Counted from the first letter of the stretch, positions 9,525 to 18,599 are shown. The stretch: 64,000 nt of DNA from Cruoricaptor ignavus (GCF_900141665.1 NZ_FQYI01000003.1:100001-164000); one strand, 5' to 3'. Made by a program: numbers and translations. The notes: generated by a model not told the origin, from the letters alone.

Positions 9525-10469
9525 TTACACAATTATGCTGCCGTCCACCGGCAGTGCGCCCCACGCGATGCGCTGCACATTTTTCTCCTTATCGAAATAA
9601 TAATCCAGCCGGCCGAGGAGCAGCCCTGCCCAGCCAACCTGGTTAATGAGCACCGGTTTGCCGGCTCGGTTCATCACCTGCTGGGGCTCCGGGAGGAAGG
9701 TATGCGTATGCCCGCCGAGAATCAGGTCGATGTTTTCCGTCCGCGGAGCAAGCGTAAGGTCTGAAATCTGGTCATTGCCGTACTTGTACCCAAGGTGGGA
9801 AAGGCAGATTACCAGGTTGCATTTTTTTTCTTTCTTTAAAAATTCAGAATAATGCTGCGCCATTTCTACAGGGTCTAGGTATTGAGTCTCCCCGTAGTGC
9901 CTTTTGCCCACCAGCCCTGCCAGCTTTATACCGAGCCCAAAAATTCCCACCCGGATTCCTCCTTTTTCAAAAACTTTATATGGGAGGGTCTTCCCGCTCA
10001 GGATAGTATTGTCAAAATTATAGTTTGAAATAATATAGGGGAAATTGGCATTCGGCATTACCTTTAGCAGGCCCTCCAGTCCGTTGTCAAACTCGTGGTT
10101 GCCTATAGTGGTAGCATCGTAGCCCATCATGCTCATCAGCTTCAGCTCCAGCTCGCCGCCGAAGAGGTTGAAATAAGGCGTCCCTTGGAACACATCCCCG
10201 GAATCCAGCAGCAGCACATTTCTTTCCTTGCCTCGGATGTCGTTTATCAATTTGGCGCGCCTGGCGAAGCCGCCCTGGTTGGGGTTGCGGGTGTAGCCGG
10301 CATCGAAGGGGTCTATACGGCTGTGCTGATCGTTCGTGTGGAGTATCGTGAGCTTGTGCTGCGCTTTTTCCGCAGAGAGGTTTCTGCCGCCGGCAAACAG
10401 CATGCCGGGCGCGAATGAGGCTGCAAGTATGCCGCCGCCCGCTAGTTTCAGGAAGTGTTTTCTGTCCAT
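9525..10469 (-). CDS. Secreted metallophosphatase, catalytic half of a split 5'-nucleotidase
   Basis: 314 aa calcineurin-like phosphoesterase. Metal-binding motifs are in order: ILHTNDQHSRID (about residue 42), LLLDSGDVFQGTP, TIGNHEFDNGL, CLSHLGYKYG and ILGGHTHTF. These are the UshA/5'-nucleotidase N-domain motifs, so it should hydrolyse nucleotides or related phosphomonoesters outside the cytoplasm. The N-terminus MDRKHFLKLAGGGILAASFA resembles a Tat signal, but with Arg-Lys rather than Arg-Arg. The substrate-binding C-domain is encoded by the gene just upstream, whose stop overlaps this ATG by one base. Confidence 0.9.
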   Translation of the reverse strand: MDRKHFLKLAGGGILAASFAPGMLFAGGRNLSAEKAQHKLTILHTNDQHSRIDPFDAGYTRNPNQGGFARRAKLINDIRGKERNVLLLDSGDVFQGTPYFNLFGGELELKLMSMMGYDATTIGNHEFDNGLEGLLKVMPNANFPYIISNYNFDNTILSGKTLPYKVFEKGGIRVGIFGLGIKLAGLVGKRHYGETQYLDPVEMAQHYSEFLKKEKKCNLVICLSHLGYKYGNDQISDLTLAPRTENIDLILGGHTHTFLPEPQQVMNRAGKPVLINQVGWAGLLLGRLDYYFDKEKNVQRIAWGALPVDGSIIV

Positions 10470-11230
10470 TATCTGCCGGTTTTTTTGTTTTTAAAATTAA
10501 GCCGAATGTCGCTCGGTGCGGTAATTTCTGGGTTTTCCCTGAACATTTCCACGAAAGCATCCCGCAGTTTCAGCCCGGTGCTTATCATCTCTCCTTTGCC
10601 GAAAAAATCCATATTGTCCCCGCCCAGGGCGAGGTAGTCTGAAGTAGCGATTATGTAAGTCTTCTCCGGGCTCGGCGCTGCCCCCCGGATAAGGTAGTTA
10701 GTAAGCCTGCCGCTGTCGGTTTCAATATAGAGCTGAGAAACCGGATTGTTTTTCTCCGTTGTTTCATAATAGTGGAAGAGTTCCCCTATGTCCTTACCCT
10801 TTATTTTTACCAGTACCAGTTCGTTTTCAAACGGCATTACTTCGTAAATATGCCGCAGCAGTATTTCGCCGCGCCCGATGGTGGAGCGGATGCCGCCGAT
10901 ATTGATGATGGCCGCGTCGGGCTCCGCGATGCCGTTTTGCTTTGCCCAGCGTTTGGCGCTTTCCAGCGTGTAATCTGCCAGCAGTGCGCCCAGGTTGCTG
11001 TTGTCCCCGGTTTTTGTAAGGTCCATCGCGGTATGCGAGATGCGCTCGTTCATCTGCTTTTCCATGGTGTTGCGGTAGGGCTCTATCGTGGCGCTCACGC
11101 GCGGCTCATCCTCCAGCTCCGCGGTGATGGCGATGTTTTTCTGAGTATGCACATCCGCTACTGCCAGCGGAGCCCTGCAGGCGGATAGCGCTACGGAGGC
11201 GGCAGCGAGCGCGAAAAATTTTCTTTTCAT
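10469..11230 (-). CDS. 5'-nucleotidase C-terminal-domain lipoprotein
   Basis: 253 aa. The start ATG 11230 gives a lipoprotein signal with lipobox LSAC (Cys at residue 17); the longer reading from 11296 has no such signal and crosses the promoter. The mature part is a 5_nucleotid_C domain: NSNLGALLADYTLESAKRWA, ADAAIINIGGIRSTIGRGEI-like text, MPFENELVLVKIKG and ATSDYLALGGDNMDFF. In UshA this domain binds the nucleotide and stands after the phosphoesterase domain; here it is a separate, first cistron. First gene of the operon running to recO. Confidence 0.9.
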   Translation of the reverse strand: MKRKFFALAAASVALSACRAPLAVADVHTQKNIAITAELEDEPRVSATIEPYRNTMEKQMNERISHTAMDLTKTGDNSNLGALLADYTLESAKRWAKQNGIAEPDAAIINIGGIRSTIGRGEILLRHIYEVMPFENELVLVKIKGKDIGELFHYYETTEKNNPVSQLYIETDSGRLTNYLIRGAAPSPEKTYIIATSDYLALGGDNMDFFGKGEMISTGLKLRDAFVEMFRENPEITAPSDIRLNFKNKKTGR

Positions 11231-11250
11231 CGGAGAGAAAGTCTTGCGGG

Positions 11251-11258
11251 CAAATATA
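11251..11258 (-). promoter_or_regulatory. -7 promoter box for the nucleotidase-porZ-recO operon
   Basis: The minus strand reads TATATTTG (perfect TAnnTTTG), 20 nt before the ATG at 11230. Confidence 0.55.
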
Positions 11259-11312
11259 ATGATATACTCTAAAAATCGGTTGCAAATCCGGCGCATACTC
11301 GGTTATTTTTTT

Positions 11313-11320
11313 TAAATTTG
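11313..11320 (+). promoter_or_regulatory. -7 promoter box TAAATTTG for dapA
   Basis: Perfect TAnnTTTG, 15 nt before the ATG at 11336. It overlaps the in-frame TTG at 11318, which argues against that TTG as the start. Confidence 0.55.
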
Positions 11321-11335
11321 GATAAAAGATTTGCT

Positions 11336-12214
11336 ATGGAAAAACTTAGAGGTGTTGGGGTGGCCCTGGTGACGCCTTTTCAGGATGATTTGTCAGTCGA
11401 TTTCGAAGCGCTCACCCGCCTGATAGAATTTAATATAGAAAACGGCACAAACTACCTCGTGGCGATGGGTACCACCGCAGAGGCAGCCACGCTGAGCACG
11501 GAGGAGAGGTCGCAGGTCATCAGCCATATTATTAAGGCGAATTCCGGCAGGCTGCCGCTCGTCCTCGGCATCGGTGGCAACAATACCGCCGAGGTAAGAC
11601 ATCAGATCGAGGCTGCGGATCTTTCGGAATTCGAGGCAGTGCTTTCGGTCTCTCCCTATTACAATAAGCCAAACCAGGAGGGGCTTTACCAGCATTACAA
11701 AACCCTCGCGGAAACGGGCAAACAAATCATCATCTACAATGTACCGGGCAGAACCGGGCAGAACATAGACGCTGATACCACGCTGCGGCTCGCCGGGGAG
11801 TTCCCGAATCTTTTTATGATAAAGGAGGCAGCGCCGAACATCAGCCAGTATTTCGATATTTTAAGGAAAAAGCCCGCGCACTTCAGCCTTTGCTCCGGTG
11901 ACGATGAGTATACGCTGCCCGTCACGCTAGCGGGTGGGAGCGGCGTGATTTCGGTAATCGCGCAGGCTTACCCGAAAGAATTTTCAGATATGGTACAGCT
12001 TGCTTTCAGCAGGAAGGTGGACGAGGCCTATGAAATTCACAACAGGCTTGTGGATATTACGCGGCTTATCTTCGCGGAGGGGAATCCGTGTGGCATCAAA
12101 ACCGTGCTGGCAGAAAAAGGCATCATCAAAAACAATCTGCGCCTGCCGCTGGTGAAAGCATCCGATATTCTCCAGGAAAAAATCCGGAACGAAATGCGAG
12201 AGATTTCTTTTTAA
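11336..12214 (+). CDS. dapA: 4-hydroxy-tetrahydrodipicolinate synthase
   Basis: First committed enzyme of the diaminopimelate/lysine pathway; condenses pyruvate with aspartate semialdehyde in the cytoplasm. 292 aa, normal for this TIM-barrel aldolase. Visible motifs: GVGVALVTPFQDD at the N-terminus, AMGTTAEAATLS (pyruvate-binding threonines), SVSPYYNKPNQEG (catalytic Tyr region), YNVPGRTGQN, and FMIKEAAPN, whose Lys (about residue 163) should form the Schiff base. ATG 11336 is preferred to TTG 11318, which lies in the -7 box. Confidence 0.96.
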   Translation: MEKLRGVGVALVTPFQDDLSVDFEALTRLIEFNIENGTNYLVAMGTTAEAATLSTEERSQVISHIIKANSGRLPLVLGIGGNNTAEVRHQIEAADLSEFEAVLSVSPYYNKPNQEGLYQHYKTLAETGKQIIIYNVPGRTGQNIDADTTLRLAGEFPNLFMIKEAAPNISQYFDILRKKPAHFSLCSGDDEYTLPVTLAGGSGVISVIAQAYPKEFSDMVQLAFSRKVDEAYEIHNRLVDITRLIFAEGNPCGIKTVLAEKGIIKNNLRLPLVKASDILQEKIRNEMREISF

Positions 12215-12289
12215 GGAAATTTTAACAATTTTCTACCGTCTTCGGCAGCATATTTGCGGTAAACTATTCAAATTTTAAATCTTATAATT

Positions 12290-12598
12290 ATGAGCGATTC
12301 AAACAAAAAAGAAGTCCTTCTAGGAACAGCAGCAGTAGTGGGCGTAGGTGCGCTAGCTTATTATCTGACTAAGGGAAATGACAAAAAATCCCTGAAAAAA
12401 ACTAAGAAAAAAGTAAACAAATTTGCGCACAATGCTTCTGATAAATTTGAAGACTGGAGAGACGAGGCAGAAGATAAAGTAGAGGATGCAAAGGAAACCA
12501 TTTCCGACTTCGTAAATGATGTTCTGGATTATATCGTGGATAACCGCAAACTTATCGAGAACACAGTATCTTACGCTACTAAGATTTTTGGAAAATAA
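12290..12598 (+). CDS. YtxH-like small membrane-anchored protein
   Basis: 102 aa with one glycine/alanine-rich hydrophobic segment (LLGTAAVVGVGALAYYLTKG, residues 9-28). A lysine-rich stretch and a strongly charged helical tail (EDWRDEAEDKVEDAKETI) follow. This layout matches the YtxH/general-stress-type proteins that occur as short inner-membrane proteins in many flavobacteria; the molecular role is unknown. It has its own terminator immediately after the stop. Confidence 0.65.
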   Translation: MSDSNKKEVLLGTAAVVGVGALAYYLTKGNDKKSLKKTKKKVNKFAHNASDKFEDWRDEAEDKVEDAKETISDFVNDVLDYIVDNRKLIENTVSYATKIFGK

Positions 12599-12620
12599 TC
12601 CTACACAAAAGTTGAGACAA

Positions 12621-12647
12621 AACCTGCAGATTGCTGCGGGTTTTTTT
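12621..12647 (+). terminator. Rho-independent terminator after the YtxH-like gene
   Basis: Stem AACCTGCAG / CTGCGGGTT (one G-U) with an ATTG loop and a seven-T tail. The tail overlaps the recG stop codon on the other strand. Confidence 0.85.
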
Positions 12648-14739
12648 ATGAAATCCTGCCCCAGCGATTTTTCTGACGAAGATTTTTTTGATAAAAGTTT
12701 TTTACCAACATATTTTTTGGAAACAACAATAGTGGGTCTTCTTCCAGCAGCCGTTCTGCGGATTTCTTTGCCGCGCGCATAATGTGTGCATCAGCCACGA
12801 GGTCTAGTTTTTTAAAGTCCAGCGTCCCGCTTTGCTGTGTCCCGAGAATGTTGCCGGGACCGCGAAGCCTCATATCCATCTCGGAAATCCTGAACCCATC
12901 GTTCGTTTCGCACATTGTCTTTATCCTCGTGCGGCTGTCCTGAGAAAGTTTATTGGAAGTCATCAGTATACAATAACTTTGCTCGGCTCCGCGTCCCACT
13001 CTGCCCCGAAGCTGGTGCAGCTGCGAAAGCCCGAAACGCTCGGCGCTCTCGATTATCATCACAGAAGCATTGGGCACATTTACCCCAACCTCTATCACGG
13101 TGGTAGCTACCAGGATCTGCGCATTTCCTGAGGCGAAATACTGCATCGCTTCTTCCTTTTCATCAGGCCGCATACGCCCGTGCAGCATTGCCACATTGTA
13201 CTCATTGAAAAATTCTTGGATGTGGGCGAAGCCTTCCGTAAGATTTTTATAATCAAGCGTTTCGCTCTCCTCTATCAAAGGATATACGAAATAAACTTGC
13301 CGGCCTTTCCGGATCTCGTCTGCCGCAAACCGGTAGACGGACAGCCGTTCCTGCTCTCGGCGGTGCACGGTGAGTACAGGTTTGCGCCCTGCCGGGAGTT
13401 CATCAATTACGGAGACATCCAGATCGGAATAGAAGCTCATCGCCAGCGTCCTGGGAATTGGGGTGGCGCTCATGATCAGGATGTTCGGAGGCGTACTATT
13501 TTTCGCCCATAGCCTTGCGCGCTGTGCCACGCCGAAGCGGTGCTGCTCATCGATGACGGCAAGCCCGAGGTTGTGAAATTCCACCGGATCCTCCAGCACA
13601 GCGTGTGTACCGATGAGGATGGGCAGGGCGCCATTTTTCAATTCCTCAATGATGCCGCGGCGGGCGGAATTTTTCGTAGAGCCCGTGAGGAGCGCGGTTT
13701 CGATGCCGGTGTTTTTCAGTAATTCCGAAATGCTGCTGTGGTGCTGTTGCGCAAGAATTTCCGTAGGTGCCATCAGCACGCTTTGGTATCCGTTGTCCAT
13801 CGCAATCAGCATAGATAGTAGCGCCACCATAGTTTTTCCGGAGCCTACATCACCCTGAAGCAGCCTGTTCATCTGGATAGGAGACTTCAGATCTGCGCGT
13901 ATCTCCTTTAAAACTCGTTTCTGTGCAGCGGTGAGCTGAAAGGGAAGATGATTTTCATAAAAATCATTAAAATAATCTCCTACTGCAGGCATTGCGATTC
14001 CCGCCGGCGTGCTTTTCCTCAGCTGTTTTTTCAGTGCGTAAGTCAGCTGGAAGTAGAAAGCCTCCTCGAATTTCAGCCGTTCCTCAGCCCTCTTAAAATG
14101 TTCCAGATCTTTTGGGAAATGGCTCTGTTCAAACGCCTGGCTGCGGGGCATCAGTTTATATTTGTTTAAAATATCTTCTGGCAGGTTTTCCGGAAGCAGC
14201 CTTTCAGCTTCGGCAAGGATCAATTTGTTTGTTTTAAGGAAAAATGCCTGGTTGAAGCCGCGTTTTTTAAGTTTTTCTGGCAATGAATAAACCGGCATTA
14301 ACGAGTGATCTTCCAAATTTCCTTTTGGAATTTCAATTTCCGGATGCGCTATTGAAATTGAGTGATTAAAAAAATTGGGTTTCCCGTACACCAAAACCTC
14401 ACGGTCCGTCGGGATTTGCGCAATCAACCAGTTTTTGTAGCGGAACCATACCAGCTCCAGCGATCCGCCCTCGTCCTGAAACCTCGCAGTTAGCCTCCTT
14501 TTATAGCCTTCGCCCACCTCGCGCAGTGCTGAGATTCTTCCTTTCAGCAGTACCTCCGAGGAGAGTTCCGGCTGGAGTTCGGAAATTTTATAAATTTTTG
14601 TTTTATCGGTAAATTTAAACGGGAAATAGAAAAGAAAATCCTCCACAGTCCGTATGCCCAAGGCGTCGTTCAGTAGCTTGGCGCGCTCCGGGCCGATGTT
14701 CTTCAGAAATTCTATGGAGGTGTCCAGTTCCAGCAACAC
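12646..14739 (-). CDS. recG: ATP-dependent DNA helicase RecG
   Basis: Branch-migration helicase that regresses stalled forks and processes Holliday junctions. 697 aa, normal length. N-terminal wedge/OB region (about residues 1-220), then the helicase core: Walker A LQGDVGSGKTMVAL, motif II as DEQH, MSATPIPRTLAMS, and the C-lobe with VATTVIEVGVNVPNA and QLRGRVGRGAEQSYC, which is diagnostic for RecG. The start is a GTG at 14739 (a TTG follows it). The start lies 6 nt after a terminator T-tract belonging to the upstream gene. Confidence 0.96.
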   Translation of the reverse strand: MLLELDTSIEFLKNIGPERAKLLNDALGIRTVEDFLFYFPFKFTDKTKIYKISELQPELSSEVLLKGRISALREVGEGYKRRLTARFQDEGGSLELVWFRYKNWLIAQIPTDREVLVYGKPNFFNHSISIAHPEIEIPKGNLEDHSLMPVYSLPEKLKKRGFNQAFFLKTNKLILAEAERLLPENLPEDILNKYKLMPRSQAFEQSHFPKDLEHFKRAEERLKFEEAFYFQLTYALKKQLRKSTPAGIAMPAVGDYFNDFYENHLPFQLTAAQKRVLKEIRADLKSPIQMNRLLQGDVGSGKTMVALLSMLIAMDNGYQSVLMAPTEILAQQHHSSISELLKNTGIETALLTGSTKNSARRGIIEELKNGALPILIGTHAVLEDPVEFHNLGLAVIDEQHRFGVAQRARLWAKNSTPPNILIMSATPIPRTLAMSFYSDLDVSVIDELPAGRKPVLTVHRREQERLSVYRFAADEIRKGRQVYFVYPLIEESETLDYKNLTEGFAHIQEFFNEYNVAMLHGRMRPDEKEEAMQYFASGNAQILVATTVIEVGVNVPNASVMIIESAERFGLSQLHQLRGRVGRGAEQSYCILMTSNKLSQDSRTRIKTMCETNDGFRISEMDMRLRGPGNILGTQQSGTLDFKKLDLVADAHIMRAAKKSAERLLEEDPLLLFPKNMLVKNFYQKNLRQKNRWGRIS

Positions 14740-14745
14740 AATATT

Positions 14746-14766
14746 AAAAAAAGAGGCCGAAGCCTC
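14746..14766 (-). terminator. Terminator with UUCG tetraloop after the glutamate-synthase-like gene
   Basis: On the minus strand GAGGC-TTCG-GCCTC is followed by seven T. The C(UUCG)G loop is exceptionally stable. The T-tract ends 6 nt before the recG start codon. Confidence 0.85.
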
Positions 14767-14781
14767 TCGTAGATTATCTGA

Positions 14782-16305
14782 TCAGGTGTTCGGCGCAGGT
14801 TTCTTCCGCACATTGGACAGAATATCCGGGAAGAACTGATCAGAAAGATGATCAAATTCATCCCCACGCATAAACATCGAAGCATCTACCTGATCGTAGG
14901 TTTCCCTTCCAGCCGCGGCTAGCAGCTCGTTGCAGGTGTGTAGCGTATTCTTGTGAAAGTGGTAAACGCGCTCTGCTTTATCGGTAATGTTCAGGCCTTT
15001 AATCAGGTTTTTATCCTGCGTAGCCACACCTGTAGGGCAGGCGTTGGAATCGCAGCGCAGCGCCTGGATGCAGCCCACCGCGAACATAAAGCCGCGCGCA
15101 TTGTTGCACAGATCGGCACCCATTGCCAAAGCGCGAAGGATATCCAGCGCCGTTAAAACTTTTCCACTCGCAATGACTTTGATTTTATCGCGTACGCCAT
15201 AATTGATCAGCGTTCTGTTCACGAAAATAAGGGCGGGTTCCAGCGGCATCCCCACGCCGTCGGAAAATTCCGGCGGAGCAGCACCGGTACCACCTTCAGC
15301 ACCATCCACCGTGATGAAGTCTGGGTAAATGCCCAGCACATTCATCTGCTCACAAATGTCTTCAAATTCCTTCGTATCTCCGATGCAAAGCTTAAAGCCG
15401 ATAGGCTTCCCATTTGAAAGTTCTCTCAGTTGCTGCACAAATTTGAGCAGCCCAGCCGCATCTGAAAATGCACTATGCCCCGGCGGCGATAAGATGGTAA
15501 CGCCCGGCGTCACATGGCGGATCTTCGCAATTTCCGGAGTGTTTTTCACGCCTGGCAAAACGCCGCCGTGCCCCGGTTTTGCTCCCTGGGATACTTTAAT
15601 CTCAATCATTTTCACATTCGGGATAGCGGATTTTTCCCGGAAAAGCTCGGGATAGAACATCCCTTCTTCATCGCGGCAGCCGAAATATCCTGTCCCGATT
15701 TGCCAGCAGAGATCGCCGCCCTCCAGGTGGTAAGGGGAGATGCCGCCCTCGCCGGTGTTGTGGTAAAAATTCCCTTTCTTCGCGCCGCGGTTCAGGGAAA
15801 TCTGTGCGCGGTCACTCAGCGAGCCGAAACTCATCGCAGAAATATTGAAAAGCGAGGCGCTGTAGGGCTGAGTGCACTGGTGGTTGCCCACGGTTACGCG
15901 GGGTAGTTCCTCTTTCGGGATTTTTGCATAGATGGAATGCTTTATTCCTTCGTATTTCCTGTGGTTGATGTCTAGCTGGGTACCGAAGGGTACGGTATCT
16001 CGCAGGTTTTTTGCCCTGCGGTACACTGCGCTTCTCTGATGCCTTGGAAACGGCCTGCCGTCGGTTTCCCTTTCGATGAAATACTGCTGAATTTCCGGCG
16101 AGATGCTCTCGAAGAAATAGCGGAAATAGCCTAGAAGCGGGAAATTCCGCATAATGGAGTGGCGTTTCTGCGTCATATTGTAGATGCCGATCCCAAACAG
16201 GATAGTGAGGATAATCGGTATCGAATAATGCACTTTGAAAATCAGCGTCAACGCCCAGCTTACGGCCAGGATGATGCCGCCATACATCAGAAATTCCTTT
16301 CTCAT
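14782..16305 (-). CDS. FMN-binding glutamate synthase family protein (membrane-anchored)
   Basis: 507 aa. Two hydrophobic N-terminal segments (YGGIILAVSWALTLIF and YSIPIILTILFGIGIY) are followed by the FMN/Glu_synthase TIM barrel, with SAMSFGSLSDRAQISLNRGA, GEGGISPYH, SQGAKPGHGGVLPG, VDGAEGGTGAAPPEF and CNNARGFMFAVGCIQALRC. The CxxxxCPTG cluster region (CDSNACPTGVATQD) is present. It lacks the amidotransferase domain of GltB, so glutamate synthesis is uncertain; such stand-alone proteins are widespread and poorly characterised. Ends in the UUCG terminator. Confidence 0.88.
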   Translation of the reverse strand: MRKEFLMYGGIILAVSWALTLIFKVHYSIPIILTILFGIGIYNMTQKRHSIMRNFPLLGYFRYFFESISPEIQQYFIERETDGRPFPRHQRSAVYRRAKNLRDTVPFGTQLDINHRKYEGIKHSIYAKIPKEELPRVTVGNHQCTQPYSASLFNISAMSFGSLSDRAQISLNRGAKKGNFYHNTGEGGISPYHLEGGDLCWQIGTGYFGCRDEEGMFYPELFREKSAIPNVKMIEIKVSQGAKPGHGGVLPGVKNTPEIAKIRHVTPGVTILSPPGHSAFSDAAGLLKFVQQLRELSNGKPIGFKLCIGDTKEFEDICEQMNVLGIYPDFITVDGAEGGTGAAPPEFSDGVGMPLEPALIFVNRTLINYGVRDKIKVIASGKVLTALDILRALAMGADLCNNARGFMFAVGCIQALRCDSNACPTGVATQDKNLIKGLNITDKAERVYHFHKNTLHTCNELLAAAGRETYDQVDASMFMRGDEFDHLSDQFFPDILSNVRKKPAPNT

Positions 16306-16383
16306 TATTTCAAGCTAAAAAATTGCTCAAAGGTAATAAAGTTTTTGATAAAATGTAAAAATTCTACAGGTCGCGAAGCCGCG

Positions 16384-17739
16384 TTAAATAACCCTGCTGA
16401 GGAAACTGCGGAAAGCATCTGCGGAGGAAGCTGGCTCTATGGCAACTGTGCCGTCATCCTCAGCGGAAATAAGTTTTACAAGCTCAATATTGTTTGCAGA
16501 ATCCGCATTATAAGGTTTTTTTACCCTTACATAATTTTCTGTGAATCCATACATCGTCCCGTGTTTGTTGTCGTGCTCCCAAAGCACAGGCAGCGTGTTC
16601 CCCATTTGTGTGCGGTAAAATTCCGCCCGCTTTTTCTCGGAGAGAATCCTTAGCATTTTGGTGCGCCGCTTTCTCTCGGCAATTGGCACGGCACCTTCCA
16701 TCAGCACGGCTTCTGTATTTTGCCTTTCGGAATAAGTGAAGCAGTGCAGGTAGGAAATCGGCAGGCTGCTCAGGAAGTGGTAGGTTTCCAGGAAGTGCGC
16801 TTCGGTTTCGCCGGGAAATCCAGTGATGACATCCACACCGATGCAGGCATCGGGCATTACTTCGCGGATTTTCGCAATGCGGTCTCTGTAAAGTTTCGTA
16901 AGATAGCGCCGCTTCATCTTCTTCAGGATTTCATCGCTGCCGCTTTGTAGCGGGATGTGGAAGTGCGGCACGAATCTTTCTGACCTGGCCACAAGCTCTA
17001 TGCACTCGTCTTTCAGCAGGTTGGGCTCTATGGATGAAATCCTGATGCGCTCGATGCCTTCCACTTTATCGAGTTCGGAAATCAGGTCGAGGAATGTGTG
17101 CTCGTGCTTTTTGTTGCCAAATTCACCCTTGCCGTAATCGCCGATGTTCACGCCGGTAAGGACAATTTCCTTAATGCCTTTTGCCGAAATTTCTCGGGCG
17201 TTTTTCAGCACATTTTCGATGGTGTCAGAGCGGGAAATTCCGCGCGCCAAAGGAATGGTGCAGTAGGTACATTTGTAATCGCAGCCGTCCTGAACCTTCA
17301 GGAAAGCCCGAGTCCTGTCGCCGATTGAGTAGCTACCCACGAAGAAATCTGCCTGCTCGATTTCGCAGGAATGCACGGTGCCAAGGTTTTCCGCTTTCTT
17401 TAAATCATCGATGAAATGGGCGATGTTGAATTTTTCCCTGGCTCCCAAAACCAAATCCACACCGGGAATCGCGGAAATTTCTTCGGGCTTCAGCTGTGCG
17501 TAGCAGCCTACCACCACCACCAAACCATCGGGATTGGCTTTCATAGCGCGCCTTACCACGAGCTTGCATTCGCTGTCTGCATTTTCCGTGACGGAGCAGG
17601 TATTGATGACATACACATCTGCCGCATCATCGAAATTCACCTTTTGGAAGCCTGCATCGCTGAGGTTTCGGGCAATGGTGGAGGTTTCCGCAAAGTTCAG
17701 CTTGCAGCCCAGGGTATGATATGCGGCGGTTTTCGGCAA
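16384..17739 (-). CDS. mtaB: tRNA (t6A37) methylthiotransferase MtaB
   Basis: Radical-SAM enzyme that converts t6A to ms2t6A at position 37 of ANN-decoding tRNAs. 451 aa, normal length. Three parts: an N-terminal UPF0004 domain with Cys residues in YHTLGCKLNFAE, INTCSVT and VVVGCYAQL (second 4Fe-4S cluster); the radical-SAM motif DGCDYKCTYCTIPLARG; and a C-terminal TRAM-like region (TMYGFTENYVRVKKPY). TGVNIGDYG matches MtaB rather than MiaB or RimO. The earliest possible start is TTG 17739, 20 nt downstream of a -7 box. Confidence 0.93.
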   Translation of the reverse strand: MPKTAAYHTLGCKLNFAETSTIARNLSDAGFQKVNFDDAADVYVINTCSVTENADSECKLVVRRAMKANPDGLVVVVGCYAQLKPEEISAIPGVDLVLGAREKFNIAHFIDDLKKAENLGTVHSCEIEQADFFVGSYSIGDRTRAFLKVQDGCDYKCTYCTIPLARGISRSDTIENVLKNAREISAKGIKEIVLTGVNIGDYGKGEFGNKKHEHTFLDLISELDKVEGIERIRISSIEPNLLKDECIELVARSERFVPHFHIPLQSGSDEILKKMKRRYLTKLYRDRIAKIREVMPDACIGVDVITGFPGETEAHFLETYHFLSSLPISYLHCFTYSERQNTEAVLMEGAVPIAERKRRTKMLRILSEKKRAEFYRTQMGNTLPVLWEHDNKHGTMYGFTENYVRVKKPYNADSANNIELVKLISAEDDGTVAIEPASSADAFRSFLSRVI

Positions 17740-17759
17740 AGAAAAGATTTTTAAGGGTG

Positions 17760-17767
17760 CAAAATTA
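17760..17767 (-). promoter_or_regulatory. -7 promoter box for mtaB
   Basis: The minus strand reads TAATTTTG (perfect TAnnTTTG), 20 nt before the TTG start. Confidence 0.5.
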
Positions 17768-17798
17768 GTGAAATAAAGCTAATTTTCTCTGGAGTGGC

Positions 17799-18599
17799 TC
17801 AAGCCTTAATGGCCGTGATGTTTCCGCAAAGGTTTTCCAGGTGAAAAATCTTATGGAACGGGCTCTGCACCTTGCTCAGCTTCTCCTTGTTAAGAATGAA
17901 AGAATAGCGCGAGGCGAGGGAATTCATATCGGAAACAATCACCAGCCAGCATTCATCCACGGTGCGGTCGTAGTAGGGATATTTCTTGTTTTTCTTCTCA
18001 ATCAGGCTGATGATTTTCTCCGAAGAAAGCCCGTCGAACAGGTTCAAATCATACTCATAGGTGATAAACACATTGCGGCGGTGCGGCGTTTTCCGTAGTT
18101 TTTTCACCGCGCCGCAGGGCCTGCCCAGCCGGATGGACTTCGTGATATCAGCAATGATCTCCGCCTCGCGGCAATAAACGCTCGCAGATTTCTGCTCGGC
18201 AAGTTCCACAAAATAAATGCCGCGAAATTCCGCGACATTCTCGTTCTCCAGCTCCAGCTCCGCCTTGCGGAAAATTTTATTCAGAACCGATTCTTTCTTC
18301 TTGATTTCCAGGTGGTTGATAACTTCAGTAAGCTCGATGCCTATCTTTTTATCATTCACCTTCGCTATAAAATCCGGGCTCTCGCAGGTCAGGTTCTCAA
18401 ACTGCACATCCGGGAAGTGGTGCAGGAAGGCATTCAGCAGCAGGATCTCAGATTTCTTTTTAAACTTCTCCCGCTCGTGCAGCGCGGAGCCGTCTATTTC
18501 CTCGTGGTACTTCCGGATCCGGGTTTTTTTCAGGTGCCGGTTGTGGTAGTACAGGGAGAGATTTTTTACCAGGTTATCATCAAAAGCAGCAGTTTTCAT
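17799..18599 (-). CDS. Unknown protein with a PD-(D/E)XK-like core
   Basis: 266 aa, not recognised as a named family. No signal peptide or membrane segment. A basic N-terminus is followed by CESPDFIAKVNDKKIGIELTEV (residues about 88-109, here cut by a beta-hairpin). PDF followed 12-16 residues later by IGIELTE looks like the PD...ExK strands of restriction-type nuclease folds, but the usual Lys is Thr. Later IFITYEYDLNLF-like and CWLVIVSDMNSL strands fit a mixed alpha/beta core. It stands alone between mtaB and the GT35 gene. The fold is an inference and no function is assigned. Confidence 0.6.
   Translation of the reverse strand: MKTAAFDDNLVKNLSLYYHNRHLKKTRIRKYHEEIDGSALHEREKFKKKSEILLLNAFLHHFPDVQFENLTCESPDFIAKVNDKKIGIELTEVINHLEIKKKESVLNKIFRKAELELENENVAEFRGIYFVELAEQKSASVYCREAEIIADITKSIRLGRPCGAVKKLRKTPHRRNVFITYEYDLNLFDGLSSEKIISLIEKKNKKYPYYDRTVDECWLVIVSDMNSLASRYSFILNKEKLSKVQSPFHKIFHLENLCGNITAIKA

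Noticed and set aside
11318-11335. TTG start for dapA giving six extra residues
   Set aside because: The TTG is part of the -7 box; ATG 11336 fits the family start.
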